Of a DNA stretch of 64,000 nucleotides, positions 34,346 to 46,858 are shown in pieces (position 1 is the first letter of the stretch; every line of letters begins with the position of its first letter). The position numbers were made by a program, and so were the translations under genes. The notes beneath the pieces are model-generated. The model saw only the letters and a program-made list of their open reading frames with translations. It had not been told where the DNA came from and did no database searches. The stretch comes from Centroberyx gerrardi. Its lineage: Eukaryota; Chordata; Actinopteri; Beryciformes; Berycidae. The stretch is from the NCBI RefSeq assembly GCF_048128805.1, contig NC_135997.1, forward strand, positions 19,138,315-19,202,314, in the 5' to 3' direction.

Positions 34346-34855
34346 TAGAAACGTTTCATGGCCTGTACGTAGGCTATCTGAGAGCAGTAGGCCTATAGCA
34401 TTGTAGGATGAAATGTAGGGTGGAAACACAGTGGGGTGCCGGTGAATGACCGAGGCCTAAGGGATGGAGTGAATAAAATCAATAGTGAACCGGTGACCCG
34501 AAAAATATTACACGTTTTTTTTTACGGAGAAGTTCTCAATGTTTAAGTTACACGTCGGCTAAGAAAGTGTCTTCAAAATAAATCATCTGCTAAGACAATT
34601 TCACTGGTTTCTTTCCTCGTCTTCTTTGTCTCCAAGCTATTTTCATGTGTAATTTTTCTTAGATTTTCCCTTCCTTCTAGAGTTTGCTATAGGCCTTAGT
34701 GAGCCTATTTTGGTAAAACACAAGAGGTCAGCTCGTAGGCTATCATAGCTTATCATATCTCACGTTTCAACGACGAGCTCTTTCATGACCTTTCAGATCC
34801 CAGAGATCCCCATCTAACCCATATTTTCAGTTTAAAAGAACATTTGCAATTTGTA

Positions 34856-34876
34856 GGGGGGGGGGGGGGGGGGGGG
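34856..34876 (+). repeat. Poly-G run of about 21
   Basis: A pure G homopolymer, prone to length errors. Confidence 0.85.
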
Positions 34877-35451
34877 AGCCAAATCAATAATGCATCGTGT
34901 CATAGAACGGAGAATTGCATATTAGGGTTTTAAGATTCACCACATTATGAATATATCTTGCCAATGGTCTGAAAGTCATTATGAGTGCGCGCAGGCACGC
35001 CGCCGCCCTTTTATATTCAAGACAGAGGAACTTACAAATAACAATCAGTTCAATTATCCTCAAAATATTTACTCCAGGATAGGATTTGTCATCCAGACAG
35101 AGAGAAGGAGGGAGGGAGCAAAAAGTGATTTCTTGCTGCACTGTGCGTCCATTTTCCAGACGGTTTGTCGTCGTTATTGCCTGATTTAGTGTGTGTTGTT
35201 TTACATAGCCCAGTTATCTGTGTGAATTCACATACAGCGCTGTGCCGCTGCATCCATTTATACATATCACCGAGATCTGCGCTGAGTTTGTCACATTTGG
35301 TGTTTTATGTTCCGTCTCCCCTTTGCTCGGAGCTATAGGCTCGTTTGTAGACGCTCTTAATGGCCTATGCGCCACACTTGCGTTTCATTTTAACATTTTC
35401 TGTGAAGACTCCCCCTTTTTTTGGCGTTGTTTCAAAAAATAGTTTGGTGGA

Positions 35452-35457
35452 TCTCTC

Positions 35458-35518
<61 letters not shown>

Positions 35519-35527
35519 GCTCATAGC

Positions 35528-35585
<58 letters not shown>

Positions 35586-35586
35586 C
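35452..35586 (+). repeat. Compound (CT)n-(CA)n-(GA)n microsatellite
   Basis: CT run with ATCT units, then CA, then GA. The CT and GA arms are complementary and could fold. Confidence 0.95.
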
Positions 35587-35983
35587 CTATTTTGAATGGG
35601 TCTGGGTGCTCTGTGGCCGCTGTGGTGCCGACAGTGTAATTACCTCTGCTGTGTGTCTTGCTCGGAGACTCCAGTCGGATCCGTGCAGCAGGTGCTCTTC
35701 CTTCCCTCTGACCCTGCGGAGACCGACGCAGAAAAGTGCCAAAGGGCAGGTGATGGCATTAGTGAAATTATGTCTATTTTTACTCGTACATCCCGCCCCC
35801 TCCATCAGCACAGAAATGAGCAGGGGTGAATGAGATACTTCACAAAAGCCTCGCTGTCACCTGTCACTTACACCGGGCTTATTGAACCGTTTCGAGGTGC
35901 GTGCGGATCCATGCAAAGTATTTAATCATTGTCATCATGTAGGCTAGTGGAGGCTAGATCCAGCTAAACTCTTATTTATTTGC

Positions 35984-36210
35984 AGAGGAGAGTTTTCCCA
36001 CCTTTTTGGGCTGAAATAAATCTGTGTGATTTAATCCGTGTGATTATTTTAATAGACTATTCATGTTGCGTATCAAAGTGATTGAAGTTATGTGAGGATT
36101 GGGTTTAAAGAGGGAAACTAATGCTTTTCTGAATTTTTTTTATTGAATTTTGTTTATACTGGTGGTTGTTTGCCTTATGATGATCACAGACTGGAAGTCA
36201 TGGTTTACCC
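35984..36210 (-). mobile_element. MITE-like repeat, copy 3 (reverse)
   Basis: Shares the reverse-orientation order with the copies at 33691 and 47782: GCAGAGGAGAG with TTTTCCCACC, ATAAATCTGTGTGAT, then GTTTATACTGGTGGTTGTTT, GATGATCAC and a TGGTTTACCC end. Confidence 0.6.
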
Positions 36211-37640
36211 ACCTGGCCGTTACTAAGTCAATTCACAACAGTTTAGTTTTGCGATTCAAAATTCTGCATGGCGTGTTACTGTTTCAGCAGCTCATCAGAA
36301 CATCACGTTTGCAAGGCTCCTTATGTTTACCACGAAAAACAAAATGCTGATTGTAGCCTAGTCACCCCGTCTGGCTCAGCTGATAATGTGATCATGCATC
36401 ATAGTAATGATCATTAGATCCTGGCTTCACAGAGCAACCAGAAACTTAGAGCGACATAATTTTGCCCATAATGGGTCTTTACAAAATGGAAAACTTAAAT
36501 GTTCTTAATAGATAAATCTCTGGAGTATTATCAAATACCCGAAACCCGGTTAGACAGCCCACCTAAGGGGTCTCCTACAACCTAAAGGACCTTTAAAGGT
36601 TCTCAGTAGTAGCCTATGTTTTACTTTGAGCATAGCATTAGCCCTAGGGATTATGTATCATGACCATAACAACCATACCGTGTGTTGGCAATATCGCACA
36701 CCATGAATTACACAGAAGAATGCACATCCTCAGCGCTGAAAAATGTCCTCAAAATCATTTAGTCGAAAGCCCCTACAGAAGTAATGGAGAACCCTTTTCG
36801 ATGTAGACCATTTCCAGAGGTGTTGTCACCTACAGCCCTTTATGTACAAGAAAATACAAATGAAAAATAAAAACACGAAAGTTGTGTTATTACATGATTC
36901 CAATTTTATAGTTGGATTTGAACTCAAACCCTGTTTTCACTTCTATAGGCTAATATTAAATAAGCTACAGAGATAGCAGCAAATATTCCTATACATGATG
37001 GAGCAACAGTATTGGCTTTCTGACTCACAGCACATTTTCTTACAAGGCTTTTTATCGTTATAGTCTATGAGAAGACATAATGTTAAATCGCTAATATAAA
37101 GCAAATGAACATAGATCAAATGGAGAGGTTACTGATTATTATTTAATCTTTTGGCTCTGAATCTAACAGGAAAAAATATAATGGGGAAAGGGTTCGTTTC
37201 ATAACCCCTTTAGAACCAAGAATATATAAATTAGTCTTAATATATGGCAGGTCTATTTGTGAATTTCTTATTTGATATGTAGGATATTGGCCAACTAGTG
37301 GGTGTGATTAGTAGAAATCAATTTTACAAGTGAAAACTCAGACACCCCCTCTCTTAATTGAGTGATTTCTCACTCACTAAAATTATGCTCAGTATGATTA
37401 CATGAGAGTGCATTTCCCAGTTGTCGCTGAGATGGGAACACTGGAAAAGAGCTCTCCCCAAATTGTGATTGAGGCTTCACATGTTGAAAAGTCAGTTTTA
37501 ATTTAATTGTGTTTGTTAGTCTACATTAGTCTATATTAATTACTCGTTGAAGGCAACAACAGAGAAAGTCCAAGGTCGAGATGGTCAGTTAACTGCAAAT
37601 CATACGTGTTATATAGATACAATCCTCTTTGGTGGTGCTG
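36211..37640. other. Intergenic stretch without recognised features
   Basis: AT-rich, no long repeats and no recognisable coding sequence. Confidence 0.6.
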
Positions 37641-38200
37641 AATCCAGGCCAACACCCTTTAGCTGATGCGTAATTTACCTCGCCGTGCGTAATTAACTGC
37701 GTCGCCGCCAGACCCCGGTATGTGTAACACTTTATTTTGAACGGTGCAATACGTTTCCATTAAACGTTATTAAAGCGCAGGGAGTGACGAGCTCTCATTT
37801 GTCTTGTCAGGACATCTGACAACCTCGTTAGCTCCCATTTTCCCCTGTCAGCTCACAGCGCGACACGGACACTGACTTCAGCCACTCCTGGCAAGTGAGT
37901 GATAAATGCGCCTACTCAGCCCTGCGCAAAACAGCAGCATTATTGTTGCCAGCACGAAGCATCAGAATCAATCACAGGCGAGTCTGCTTGGCAGGTGTCA
38001 ATCTTGCGTTTTTAAATCCAGCCCACTGTCAATCTTTAATCTAATTTCAAGGGTCATAGATCTGGAGCATATCCCCTCGTTAGGACTTTCTCTCTCCACT
38101 CTGGCTAGGCGGAGTGACCATGTGCGCCATCACAATTACAGCATGCGTTTAGCTTTAGACGCAGGCCTCACTAGTAGATTAGAGGTGTAGCAAATGGAAT
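37640..38200. promoter_or_regulatory. Candidate pax6 ectoderm/pancreas enhancer (upstream of P0)
   Basis: Repeat-free block about 4 kb upstream of the putative P0 exon, where mammalian Pax6 has its lens-ectoderm and pancreas enhancers. It holds several PBX/MEIS-type sites (AATCAATCACAG, GGTGTCAATC, ACTGTCAATC, CCTGTCAGC) and two GCGTAATT motifs (37665-37676, 37685-37694). PBX/MEIS control of those enhancers is established knowledge; the match is by position and motif only. Confidence 0.5.
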
Positions 38201-38516
38201 TGTTATGAATATTTGTGGGCAAATGGAGGATCTTGTTATTTTGCAAAAAAGGGAGAAGAACACTTAATGGCATGGGATCTTTCCGCTCGCTGCACTTTCA
38301 GATGCAATTGTAGATCGAAGTCAGACTTGTCACGTTGAGCCAAAGTGAATTCCTAACATCCAGGACGTGCCTGTCTACTCCGGACAAATTGCATCCAATC
38401 ACCCCGGGGGAATTCGGCTAATGTCTCGATCCAGGGCCGGGGAGCATGGGGAGAAAACAAATCAAACTCTGCACACAGAGCGTGTAGGGCTTATTAAAAC
38501 ATTTCACACAGGGGGA

Positions 38517-38578
38517 GAGAGAGAGAGACGGGGTGTGTGTGCGCGTGTGTGTGTGTGTGTGTGTGTGGGTGTGTGTGT

Positions 38579-38609
<31 letters not shown>

Positions 38610-38612
38610 GGT
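38517..38612 (+). repeat. (GA)-(GT)n tract ending in a G run
   Basis: Compound microsatellite with about twenty terminal G residues. Confidence 0.9.
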
Positions 38613-38619
38613 AATTAGG

Positions 38620-39500
38620 CTATACTCTTTGGACACTGTATCTATCTTAAACTGAACTGAAGAAACCAAATGATGAACCTTAACATCTCTGGACCCACAT
38701 GCCTCTCTCAGTCAGCAGTAGGCCTGTAGCAGTTAGTCACATCATGCCAGATCCGTTGCTAATTCGACTAATCGAGGCCTTCCTTTACATTATATTGAGG
38801 CTACATGTCACATGATTTTCGACGAGAGTAAACATCCTAACAAACCTCAGTCTATTATTTCAGGTACAGATAACAAAGCACATCGGAACCTGTAGGGCCT
38901 ATTTTACAGCCAGTTTAAACTTGTTGAGGTTCAGATACAACTTACCTCCTTGTCTCCATTGCAATTAATCCTAATTTAGATGGATGAAATGCCGCTTTGA
39001 ACGCAATATCTGCTCCCTGCATGCATTCTCTGCTTTCTGGTAACGTGCTCGGTCCCCTGGACATTTTTCTCTGTGTGCTACAGCGGCAGTAAACAATAAG
39101 CTCATGAGGCGTAGGCTATAGCAGCATAATGTTCTGCATGGCTAGAGAGGGGAGGTCGATCATTACACAATTTGTTTTAAATTTGATCAGTCAGAGCGAG
39201 CAAGAGATTGGCATTCCCTTGAAAGCTCGTGCAGGGCCCCTAGTTTTAAAACATGCTCCATAAGCCAACTTCCCTATATACTGTCTAGGCCTATTCACAT
39301 CCAGACCAACATGCAACGGGAAATTATGTCATAACTTTAAGTTTGAAATTCGCTTACGGTGATTACTAAATAAGCAAAATTAGCAATTCAACCAGGTATT
39401 GCAATATGCAGATATTTATTCATTCATTCAGTCATGAATGTTTAGCTTCAAATTTGCCATGCTTTTAAGGATTAAAATAAAATAAAAAAAAGAACTCAAC
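38620..39500. other. Intergenic stretch without recognised gene
   Basis: Single-copy AT-rich DNA. Nothing coding is recognised. Confidence 0.6.
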
Positions 39501-39520
39501 AATAACTGTTGTAGCCTGAG

Positions 39521-39534
39521 GAGAGAGAGAGATT

Positions 39535-39587
<53 letters not shown>

Positions 39588-39613
39588 GGGGGGGGGGTGG
39601 TGGTGGTGGCGGC
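39521..39613 (+). repeat. (GA)n tract with G-rich and GGT/GGC tail
   Basis: Imperfect GA repeat, then a G run and short GGT and GGC repeats. Confidence 0.9.
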
Positions 39614-41214
39614 GGCGTAGTGCTGCATGCATTTTGAAGCGTGGTGACGGCAGAGGGAAAACCGGCTGGACAGATTTGCGTTTACGCCTGATCTGCTTCT
39701 GGAGAGCGGGGCTGTGTGGGAAGGGAAAGGGAGCACCTGGCTCGACCGCTGTATCCCATCTCGTTTTATTGACAGCCTGATAAGCGGGGAGCAAGCCGTG
39801 CGGTTTCCAGCGCGGATGTCGAGCACCCTGCTGCGTTGCACAGTATCAAGGCCCCTTAATGGTTGTTTCTCCAAATAATGGCCCAAACACAGCCAGTCCT
39901 GACTGGCCCGTACCTGCGCTGCCCCGGTCTCTTCCTGAGAGACAAGCGGTGGCGCGGTTGCCCATTTACTCACTGTCTTGTTCAAATTGACACAAACATC
40001 AAAGGTTGTGAAATGGGATTTGAGGCTTTTAGCCTGCCTTAGTAAAAGGGAAACTAAAGCCCCATTATGAGGTACGGATGACAACTTTATAGGGCTATAG
40101 AAATAAAAAACGTTTTTAGAAATAAAACATGTTTTTATTTCTAGCCTTTATACAGGGCATTTTGTAATGCAGGCTAAAACAGTAGAATTGTATACCCTAC
40201 ATAACTTATATTTATGATAACAGTTTTTTAATCCTGAGAAAGGACGGCAGTAAAGACTCAAGGGGTTACACAAGTCTACCAGGACATGCTAATGTTTAAT
40301 ACCAGACCCTTGGAAATTGGCCTATAGCCGAAATACAGCGAGAGTAACCAGCGAGAGTCATTTGAGTGGGACTAGCCTGTACCCATTCTGCCGACACCTG
40401 TTGCAAACTGAGCATGCTCAGATCCTAAAAAAGAAATCGGACCTATACAATGGCCGTGCCTTAATCCGGTGTGGCCTAGCACCTCTGTCTAATAGAGGGT
40501 GGAGCACCGACCCATAAACTACCTCCACACCTGTCCGGTGTCAGATCCTCCTGCTCCACAGTTTGCCCCCTATACCTATCAGCCAGGCTACACAGTAGGC
40601 TGTAGGTTTGGCTTCATCCAGATGAATTTGGATCTACATAAACTTGGCTGTGTAGGCTTGTAAAAGACTTATGCATCCTTTTCTTCTTGCCTTTGTTGCC
40701 TTGATTTTTTTCAAACAACTGGTCCCACAATGCAAGATTTAGAGAAAAAGAAGAATAGCACTTGAACAACTGAAGTGAACAATGTCTTAGTTACATTTAT
40801 TTTGCAGCTCAATTTCCATCAAAGCCCCAAACCGGGGTTTTTTTTTTTTTATTATTAATTTGATTGGCATGTTAACAGTGAGGACCTTGAGAAGATGTGA
40901 GAAAATAGTAATGGCTATGTCTTCATAAATCTAATATTCATAAACAATACCAACTTGGACAAAGCTTTTGCAAAGTCAAAATGCAGTGTAACACACCTAC
41001 TATTTACCTCATGCCAAGAGTTCCAAAACAAAACGCCTCAAGACCATGACTGGATTTTACTTAGCGGGACCAGGCAACACCTTTGTTTACATTTGGATTA
41101 AACATTTTTGCCTCGAAGTGTACTATTCAGTATATTCAAATCCAGGATAGGCTCAGTGAACCTCTTACAGTAGCCTTATTTGTTTCTCGGCTATATCACT
41201 GAAAAACACACCCG

Positions 41215-41420
41215 GAACAAATGGCCTAGTGGTTGAGGAAACCGTCCTTTAACCGGAGGACCTGCTGGGTTCAAAACCCCTGAACGGCAAGCATCGCCCT
41301 GCCTAAGTGCTCTTGAGCAAGACACTGACTCCCTACCGGCTCCAGGGGCGCTGTTCTGTTAGCTGAGCCTATGATCTGTGGAGCAAAAGAGAGCTTCTCT
41401 ACCTATACAGACAAATAAAG
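41215..41420 (+). mobile_element. tRNA-derived SINE fragment near pax6 P0
   Basis: GGCCTAGTGGTTGAGGAAACC resembles an A-box region, followed by a B-box-like GGGTTCAAAACCCC (41267-41280) and the fish SINE phrase CTCTTGAGCAAGACACT. The family was not assigned. Confidence 0.7.
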
Positions 41421-41640
41421 TATAAAAATGTAAAGAAAATAATAAACACAGAGAGTAAATAGCGCAGCCTATCAAGTGTCCCAGAGTGAAGAACTGTTTG
41501 CTGTCCGTCCATGGAAATATTAGACTTTTTGGGTCAGTGTGGAACAAAAGAGAATTTCCTATACAGGGGTCAATAAAGATATGACAATATAAATAATACA
41601 GTAAAATGAAATGAAATGAAAGGACACACATAGACACAGA

Positions 41641-41696
41641 TTAAATAATAAAATAAAATAATATAAAATAATATAAAATAAAATAAAATAAAATTT
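41641..41696 (+). repeat. (TAAAA)n low-complexity tract
   Basis: Repeated TAAAATAAAATAA units immediately before the putative P0 promoter. Confidence 0.9.
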
Positions 41697-41699
41697 GAA

Positions 41700-41920
41700 A
41701 CAACACACATACACACAGATCAAATGGCCCCGAGTGAAGCCGTGTCAGCTGCCCGTCCATGGGAACAGAAGACAGAGTGGGACAGTGCGGGCCGGTGTGC
41801 TCCACATGTACCTTGTGCACTTCCCCGTTCTGTGCGCCGTGTCCTGTCCAAGGTGTGACGTCGACCCGTCGCTCCAGCCAATCACTGCCAACTTTGAGCC
41901 TGATGCTGAGGGAAAGTTGC
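41700..41920 (+). promoter_or_regulatory. pax6: Putative pax6 P0 promoter
   Basis: A local rise in GC/CpG with a full CRE-like TGACGTCG (41856-41863) and a CCAAT box (41878-41882), directly upstream of a likely noncoding exon with a good donor. The position, about 7 kb upstream of the P1 block, fits the P0-P1 arrangement of Pax6. Inferred. Confidence 0.5.
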
Positions 41921-41939
41921 TGGTAAGAGCTGCAGCTTT

Positions 41940-42114
41940 TTTTTCCCACTCTCATTGACATTTCAACTCTACGACGGATCGAAACGTAGATAGGTTATAA
42001 TCGGGAGCTATACGTTTCTCTCGTTGTGACACAGAAGACAGATCTGGAGGGAGAAGAGACGAAGCGCATTTATACGCACAGGATAGCGGTCAGTGGTCTG
42101 CTGCCTTTCAGCCG
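41940..42114 (+). other. pax6: Putative pax6 noncoding exon (exon 0)
   Basis: Purine-rich leader-like sequence ending CTTTCAGCCG|GTGAGT, a strong donor at 42115. The 5' end is a guess. It should splice to the acceptor at 48990 or to another 5'UTR exon. Confidence 0.5.
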
Positions 42115-44014
42115 GTGAGTTTTGACGGACGTTTGAATCGGATTTTTTAATATTTAAAGCACTGACACTTATACAAAATCTTCTTGTGAGAATATTTGAC
42201 ATGAGAATCACTGTGAAATTGCATGCTTGTGCTTTGCCAAAGCGCTCCAAACTTTGACCGGTGCGTTGAAAATGAGGTACAGACTTGCATGTGGATGTAA
42301 ATAGAGGATAATAACCCACATGCACTGGCAAAGTTAGGTACAAATGACTGGTTAGGTGGTTCCACGTTACTGTGTGTAACCACGGCGAGGTAGAAGTGAC
42401 TTCTTTTTGTTGTCATCTATCAAAGACTAGCGTGCAATTAGCGATCTTCACTGAGGTATTAAGCGCACGTCGCTCCTTAAAAAGCGGCTATTATTCTGAG
42501 ATTTACGCCACGGATCTAAAGGCGTCGACCTATACAGTAAATTGAATGTGTAGGATCTACTCAACTCTACTCGACCCCTGTGCGCATTGGAAATTGCGTT
42601 GTCCATCACCAGTGGAATATCTCAATTTGTAGGCTACAGTTTGAGACCAAACTGCGCTTCTTCATCGCCCTGAATTCCCCATGCTGTTGGAAAAAACACC
42701 TTGATATTTTGTCATAACACGTTAAAGTAAAGCAGTTATGGATTATGTTATGGTATAAAATCAGAAAAGTGTCAACCTACAAACAAAACAGAATGTCAAG
42801 ATATCAGGTATTTTTTTCCACACATGCAGGGAAATCAGAAATCATCCCCTTGGGCTTCTCAGTCAGATTGATTTATCCCTTTACAGGAGCTTGGGCCTGA
42901 TATCTGTATAGGCTACTGCTATATATATATTTAGACTATTTATATTTAGATATTAGGTTTTTATTTTTCTTGCGAGAACATAAAAATGCAATCTGATTTA
43001 CGGACAGTAGTTGGGAGTCTTTGCATGCCTCAGGTCCAGGCGCTTATATGTTTGGGTCCAGTGTTTTCTCCTGTCATGCTTGCCGAGCAGCCTGTGACAC
43101 CATTAGCCCCGATGATTACCCCAGCCTTTTGCCAGGAGAGGGCTTCTGTGGACCATAATACACCTTCTCTGGGCTACATAAGAGATCTCCAATCCTCTCC
43201 ATATCCCCCCACAAAAAGGTCAATGAAGGATCACGCCCTGTCGAAGTTGGACAAGCAACCTAAAAAAAAAAGAAAAAAAAAAAAAGAAAATGCATGAACT
43301 TATTTGCTGCACATCCCACAACACATGGTCTAAAAACAAACTTGCCTTCACACAGTGGAGGGGAGGGGGGCATGTAAACCTAATTCAATTGACAATACAG
43401 TATTTGTATTTCTTATATGCTTGAGATATTTATTTTCATGGGACATTGTTTGAAAAGCTCCTCTGAACCTGTGAGTTTGTGCGTGTTGTGTATGTGGAGG
43501 CTCCTGTTGGCAGAGATGACAAGTATTTTAGGCCTTTGGCATTTAGGCCAGGCGTGATGACCATCTGCAAACATTTCCTCGTAAGGACGTTGGATTTGTT
43601 CATTTACGCCGCGATGGAATTATGTTTTCTTTTTTTAATTGAATGTGCAAAGAAATAGAGGAGCAGACACTAATAGAGAGCTTCTGTTGCGGTGCGCGCT
43701 CCAAGTGCAGCACGCCATAAAATAAGCAGATTGATGAGGTTATCTGTGCAAAACTCGTGGAAGCATGTGATTGTTTAATTCTTGTTGATAATAACAGAAT
43801 TATACATTTCGTAGAAATCAAGTGCAAATAATGATTTATGCAAATAAACCGCAGATATCCCCATAAATCTCTTTGAAGTTAATAAATCTGACTGTCCAAG
43901 GCTTTTTGATGAATGAGATGCCATTTCACCAAGAGTTCAGCTTCCAGCTATAGGCAAATTTAGATCAACGTTTTCACGAGCATTTTAATTACAGTGAACA
44001 ACACACAACACAAA

Positions 44015-44365
44015 ATATTATTAATAATAATAATAATAATAATAATAAGAAGAAGAAGAAGAAGAAAAAGAGGAAGAAGAGGAATTGTGATAATAGCCTA
44101 ATAGCAATAATATTAGCAATAATAACAATAAAAAATAAAATTGTTGTTGCTGTTATATTGCTTTAATCATATAGTAATAATTTAATTCAACAATATAATC
44201 CGATAGCTGATAGCTAAAATTAGCTAATAATAGCATTAATAATAATCAACAATAATTATAATAACAATAACAACAACAATAATAATAATAATACCAACAA
44301 TAATTAATATTAATAATAATAATCGTTGTTATTATTATTAATACAAGTACAAGTAATAATAATAA
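44015..44365 (+). repeat. Trinucleotide low-complexity block (AAT/AAG/AAC)
   Basis: Interleaved AAT, AAG, GAA and AAC runs over about 350 nt. Confidence 0.9.
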
Positions 44366-44767
44366 TCTAAAGTAGGCAAGAAGGGGAAGACAGTTTTGAA
44401 AATGGATTTGTTAATTGGCTCAGCTCAGTTTATAAACCAGGTGAAGTTGTTGTTAGGCCTATAACTATAATCACTTTTAATGTGCCACAGTCAGCTGTCT
44501 GACACTCTTTCTGCTCAGGAGGTGATTTGTGGGAGACAATAACTGTAAGTCATATTATAAATGTGCATGGAGCAGTGTCCTGCAGAACAAACAGGGGGTT
44601 GTGTCCAGTGGTGGCACGTCCTCCCTGAAGACTCTTCTGCCCCAATATTACAAAATGACAGAGATGATAAAACTCCCTGGGTCATCTCTTTTTCTTCTGA
44701 TCTATAAATCAGAGGGACCCAGCTCAGTCACCTTTCATGTTTTGTAATATTTTCCAGTAGACCTCCC

Positions 44768-45064
44768 CAGTGATGTCGTGCTAAATCAAAAGGTGTGTAA
44801 ACTATGACCTCCAGTGGGTGATCATCACAAAGGCAAACAACCACCAATATAAACAAAAATCAATCATGGTTTTCAGAAAAAAAAAACATTTTTTTTTCTT
44901 AAAGGACCAAATCCCTATAGATTCAATCAGTTTGACACCACTTACTATGTAAGCTACACCATGAATTTATCTCATAAAGATTTGTGTCAGTCTGTAAATG
45001 TGAATAAATTGTAATCCACAAATAAAAGTTAAATTTGGTGGGTTTACCCTCCACTACATCCCTG
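44768..45064 (+). mobile_element. MITE-like repeat, copy 4 (forward, near complete)
   Basis: Starts CAGTGATGTCGTGC and ends CCACTACATCCCTG, so the ends are imperfect terminal inverted repeats of the form CAGKGATGTAG. About 297 nt, noncoding. A CAG terminus suggests a hAT-type nonautonomous element, but no 8-bp target duplication is obvious. Confidence 0.65.
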
Positions 45065-45589
45065 TCCCTGTCCAAAAACAACGTCATTGTTTTCCACCCC
45101 AGCTCCCTCCCCTTATGATTTTTTTTCTCTCTCTTTTTTGTGTTTAAAAGTTTTTAGAGGGGTACAAATACCACTTTGCCTCAGGGGAAAATAGCGACAA
45201 GATTAGGGTTTCCTTTCAGAGCCTGTGACATTAGTTGCTGCTAATCCGAATTGGGCTAATTGCTTTTCCAACATCAGCCTATCCCGTTTTCAGACACTTT
45301 TACAGCTATCGAGGCTCCCTTACAGAAGCTAAAACAGAGGAATAAGAAAAAATATATGTTTTTTTCCATCAAGGTTTTTATCTGAGTCAGAGGATAACTG
45401 CTGATAAAGCTGTAGGCCTGCTTGGCATGCAAGTGAGGGCGAGGAAAAACAGAAATCTCTTGAGAATAGAGACAACGAATTAGCTCTCGGAGCGGATTTA
45501 CAGCTTAACTAAAGAAATCAATAACCTATTGGAGGTATTGTTTCCAAAGAAAACTACTTGACACACTCATCGGGGAATCTGTCTTTCAG

Positions 45590-45860
45590 TGAAGCAGGTT
45601 AGTGGTGTGAATTTTTGACAGCTGCAGTCTGTAACAAGTGAGTGGCAATAACATTTACACTACAAAGTGATGAGCAGGCTATTGCTAATACACGAGCATT
45701 TAAAGAAAATCTACTATGTATGAATCCAGGCTGTTTTTTTTTTGTTTTTTTTTACAGATCACATTCCCATTAGCATTTCATCTGACGAGATGTCATGTGC
45801 ATTTTAATTTCTTTGCACAAAACAATTTCAGCATGCAGTATCTTTTTACACAATTGAGCT
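45590..45860. promoter_or_regulatory. Candidate regulatory block in the P0-P1 interval
   Basis: Contains TTGACAGCTGCAG (MEIS/PREP-like), CCATTAGCATTTC and SOX-like TTTGCACAA. Only one homopolymer interrupts it. Function inferred. Confidence 0.3.
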
Positions 45861-46224
45861 CGTGTGAATGTGTTAATGTCAAGTAAAAGTGTGGCGTCGA
45901 GAAAAAAGATGATCATATTTCGATTAACACTTGTATTACTTATGACTAAAAAAACAATAATGTGACTACAGAGCTTTGGGTTGGTACTTCAGCAGTCCCA
46001 CAGCTCACATGCAGCTGGCCATGCCACAGTCACTATGGCTGACTGACGTGAGGACGCATGTAGTGAAACTAAACACTGCGGGGGGCTGCAAGTTTGGCTC
46101 TGCAATCAGCACTCCACTGGTTGTGCTTTATTGTGTAGATCATGCCAGTCTACCAGGCATAAACTCAGTCCAGGTAGGTTACTTTTTTTCTGATCATCTC
46201 CGGTGGGTAGAACATTATATAGGG

Positions 46225-46564
46225 CAAGTGGTTCCCAAAGTGGGGTCCGGGGACCTCCACAGGTCCTTGAGGGGGGCTCCAGCACACCGTGGAATAGTTA
46301 AACTTCAGTATTATTTAATTGAGACTGCATAAGGATGACTGTTTTGATTGGAGGTTTCACTCTCACTTTAAGTATTGACAGTTATGCAGTTCTACTACAT
46401 CATAACCAACCACAACAATCTTTTCAGATGGACAAAATCGTATCAAATGGAGCGGGGGAGGAGGATGGGGAGGGGGGGGGGGGGGGGGGTTGTTGTCTAA
46501 CGCATAGATGCATAGCCCATCTATTTGGGGGTCCTTGACGCGAAAATGTTTGGGAACCCCCTAG
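46225..46564. mobile_element. hAT-like nonautonomous element
   Basis: Left end CAAGTGGTTCCCAAAG and right end TTTGGGAACCCCCTAG are imperfect inverted repeats resembling Charlie-type hAT termini. The outer subterminal blocks are also similar in inverted orientation (GGGGTCCGGGGACC and GGGGGTCCTTGAC). The interior holds no transposase. No clear target duplication. Confidence 0.7.
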
Positions 46565-46808
46565 CTGATACTATAGGCTGCGGCCATTCAAGGTAGGCCT
46601 ATAGGCTAAGCCACCAGTCTAAGTGAGTAGAAACAATGCAGAAGGAGAAACAGATGAATGTGCTCGTTTAGTTTACGGGTTGTTTGATGGAGGAGTATTG
46701 GCCAGAGTGTTGTTCCTCACCGCGGGACCCTGGGTGACAGTTTGAGCCGGTCCTCTCAGCTCATTATCTCGCCGGCCCACTGAGGGCCCCATTCAAGCCG
46801 GGCAGTCC

Positions 46809-46858
46809 CTCTCCCTCTCTCTCTCTCTCCCTCTCTCTCTCTCCCTCTCTCTCTCTGG
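46809..46858 (+). repeat. (CT)n tract
   Basis: CT repeat with CCCT interruptions. Confidence 0.9.

Noticed and set aside
35360..35833. 157-codon open frame
   Set aside because: Consists mostly of the CT-CA-GA compound microsatellite translated as Leu-Ser, Thr-His and Glu-Arg.
39586..39780. Gly/Trp/Arg-rich open frame
   Set aside because: Arises from the G-rich tail of a GA microsatellite.
39428..40084. 218-codon minus-strand open frame
   Set aside because: Its centre is a translated GA/CT repeat (Leu-Ser) and it shows no coding signature.
40098..40143. Inverted repeat TAGAAATAAAAA / TTTTTATTTCTA as a structured element
   Set aside because: Short, A/T-only arms are expected by chance in AT-rich intergenic DNA.
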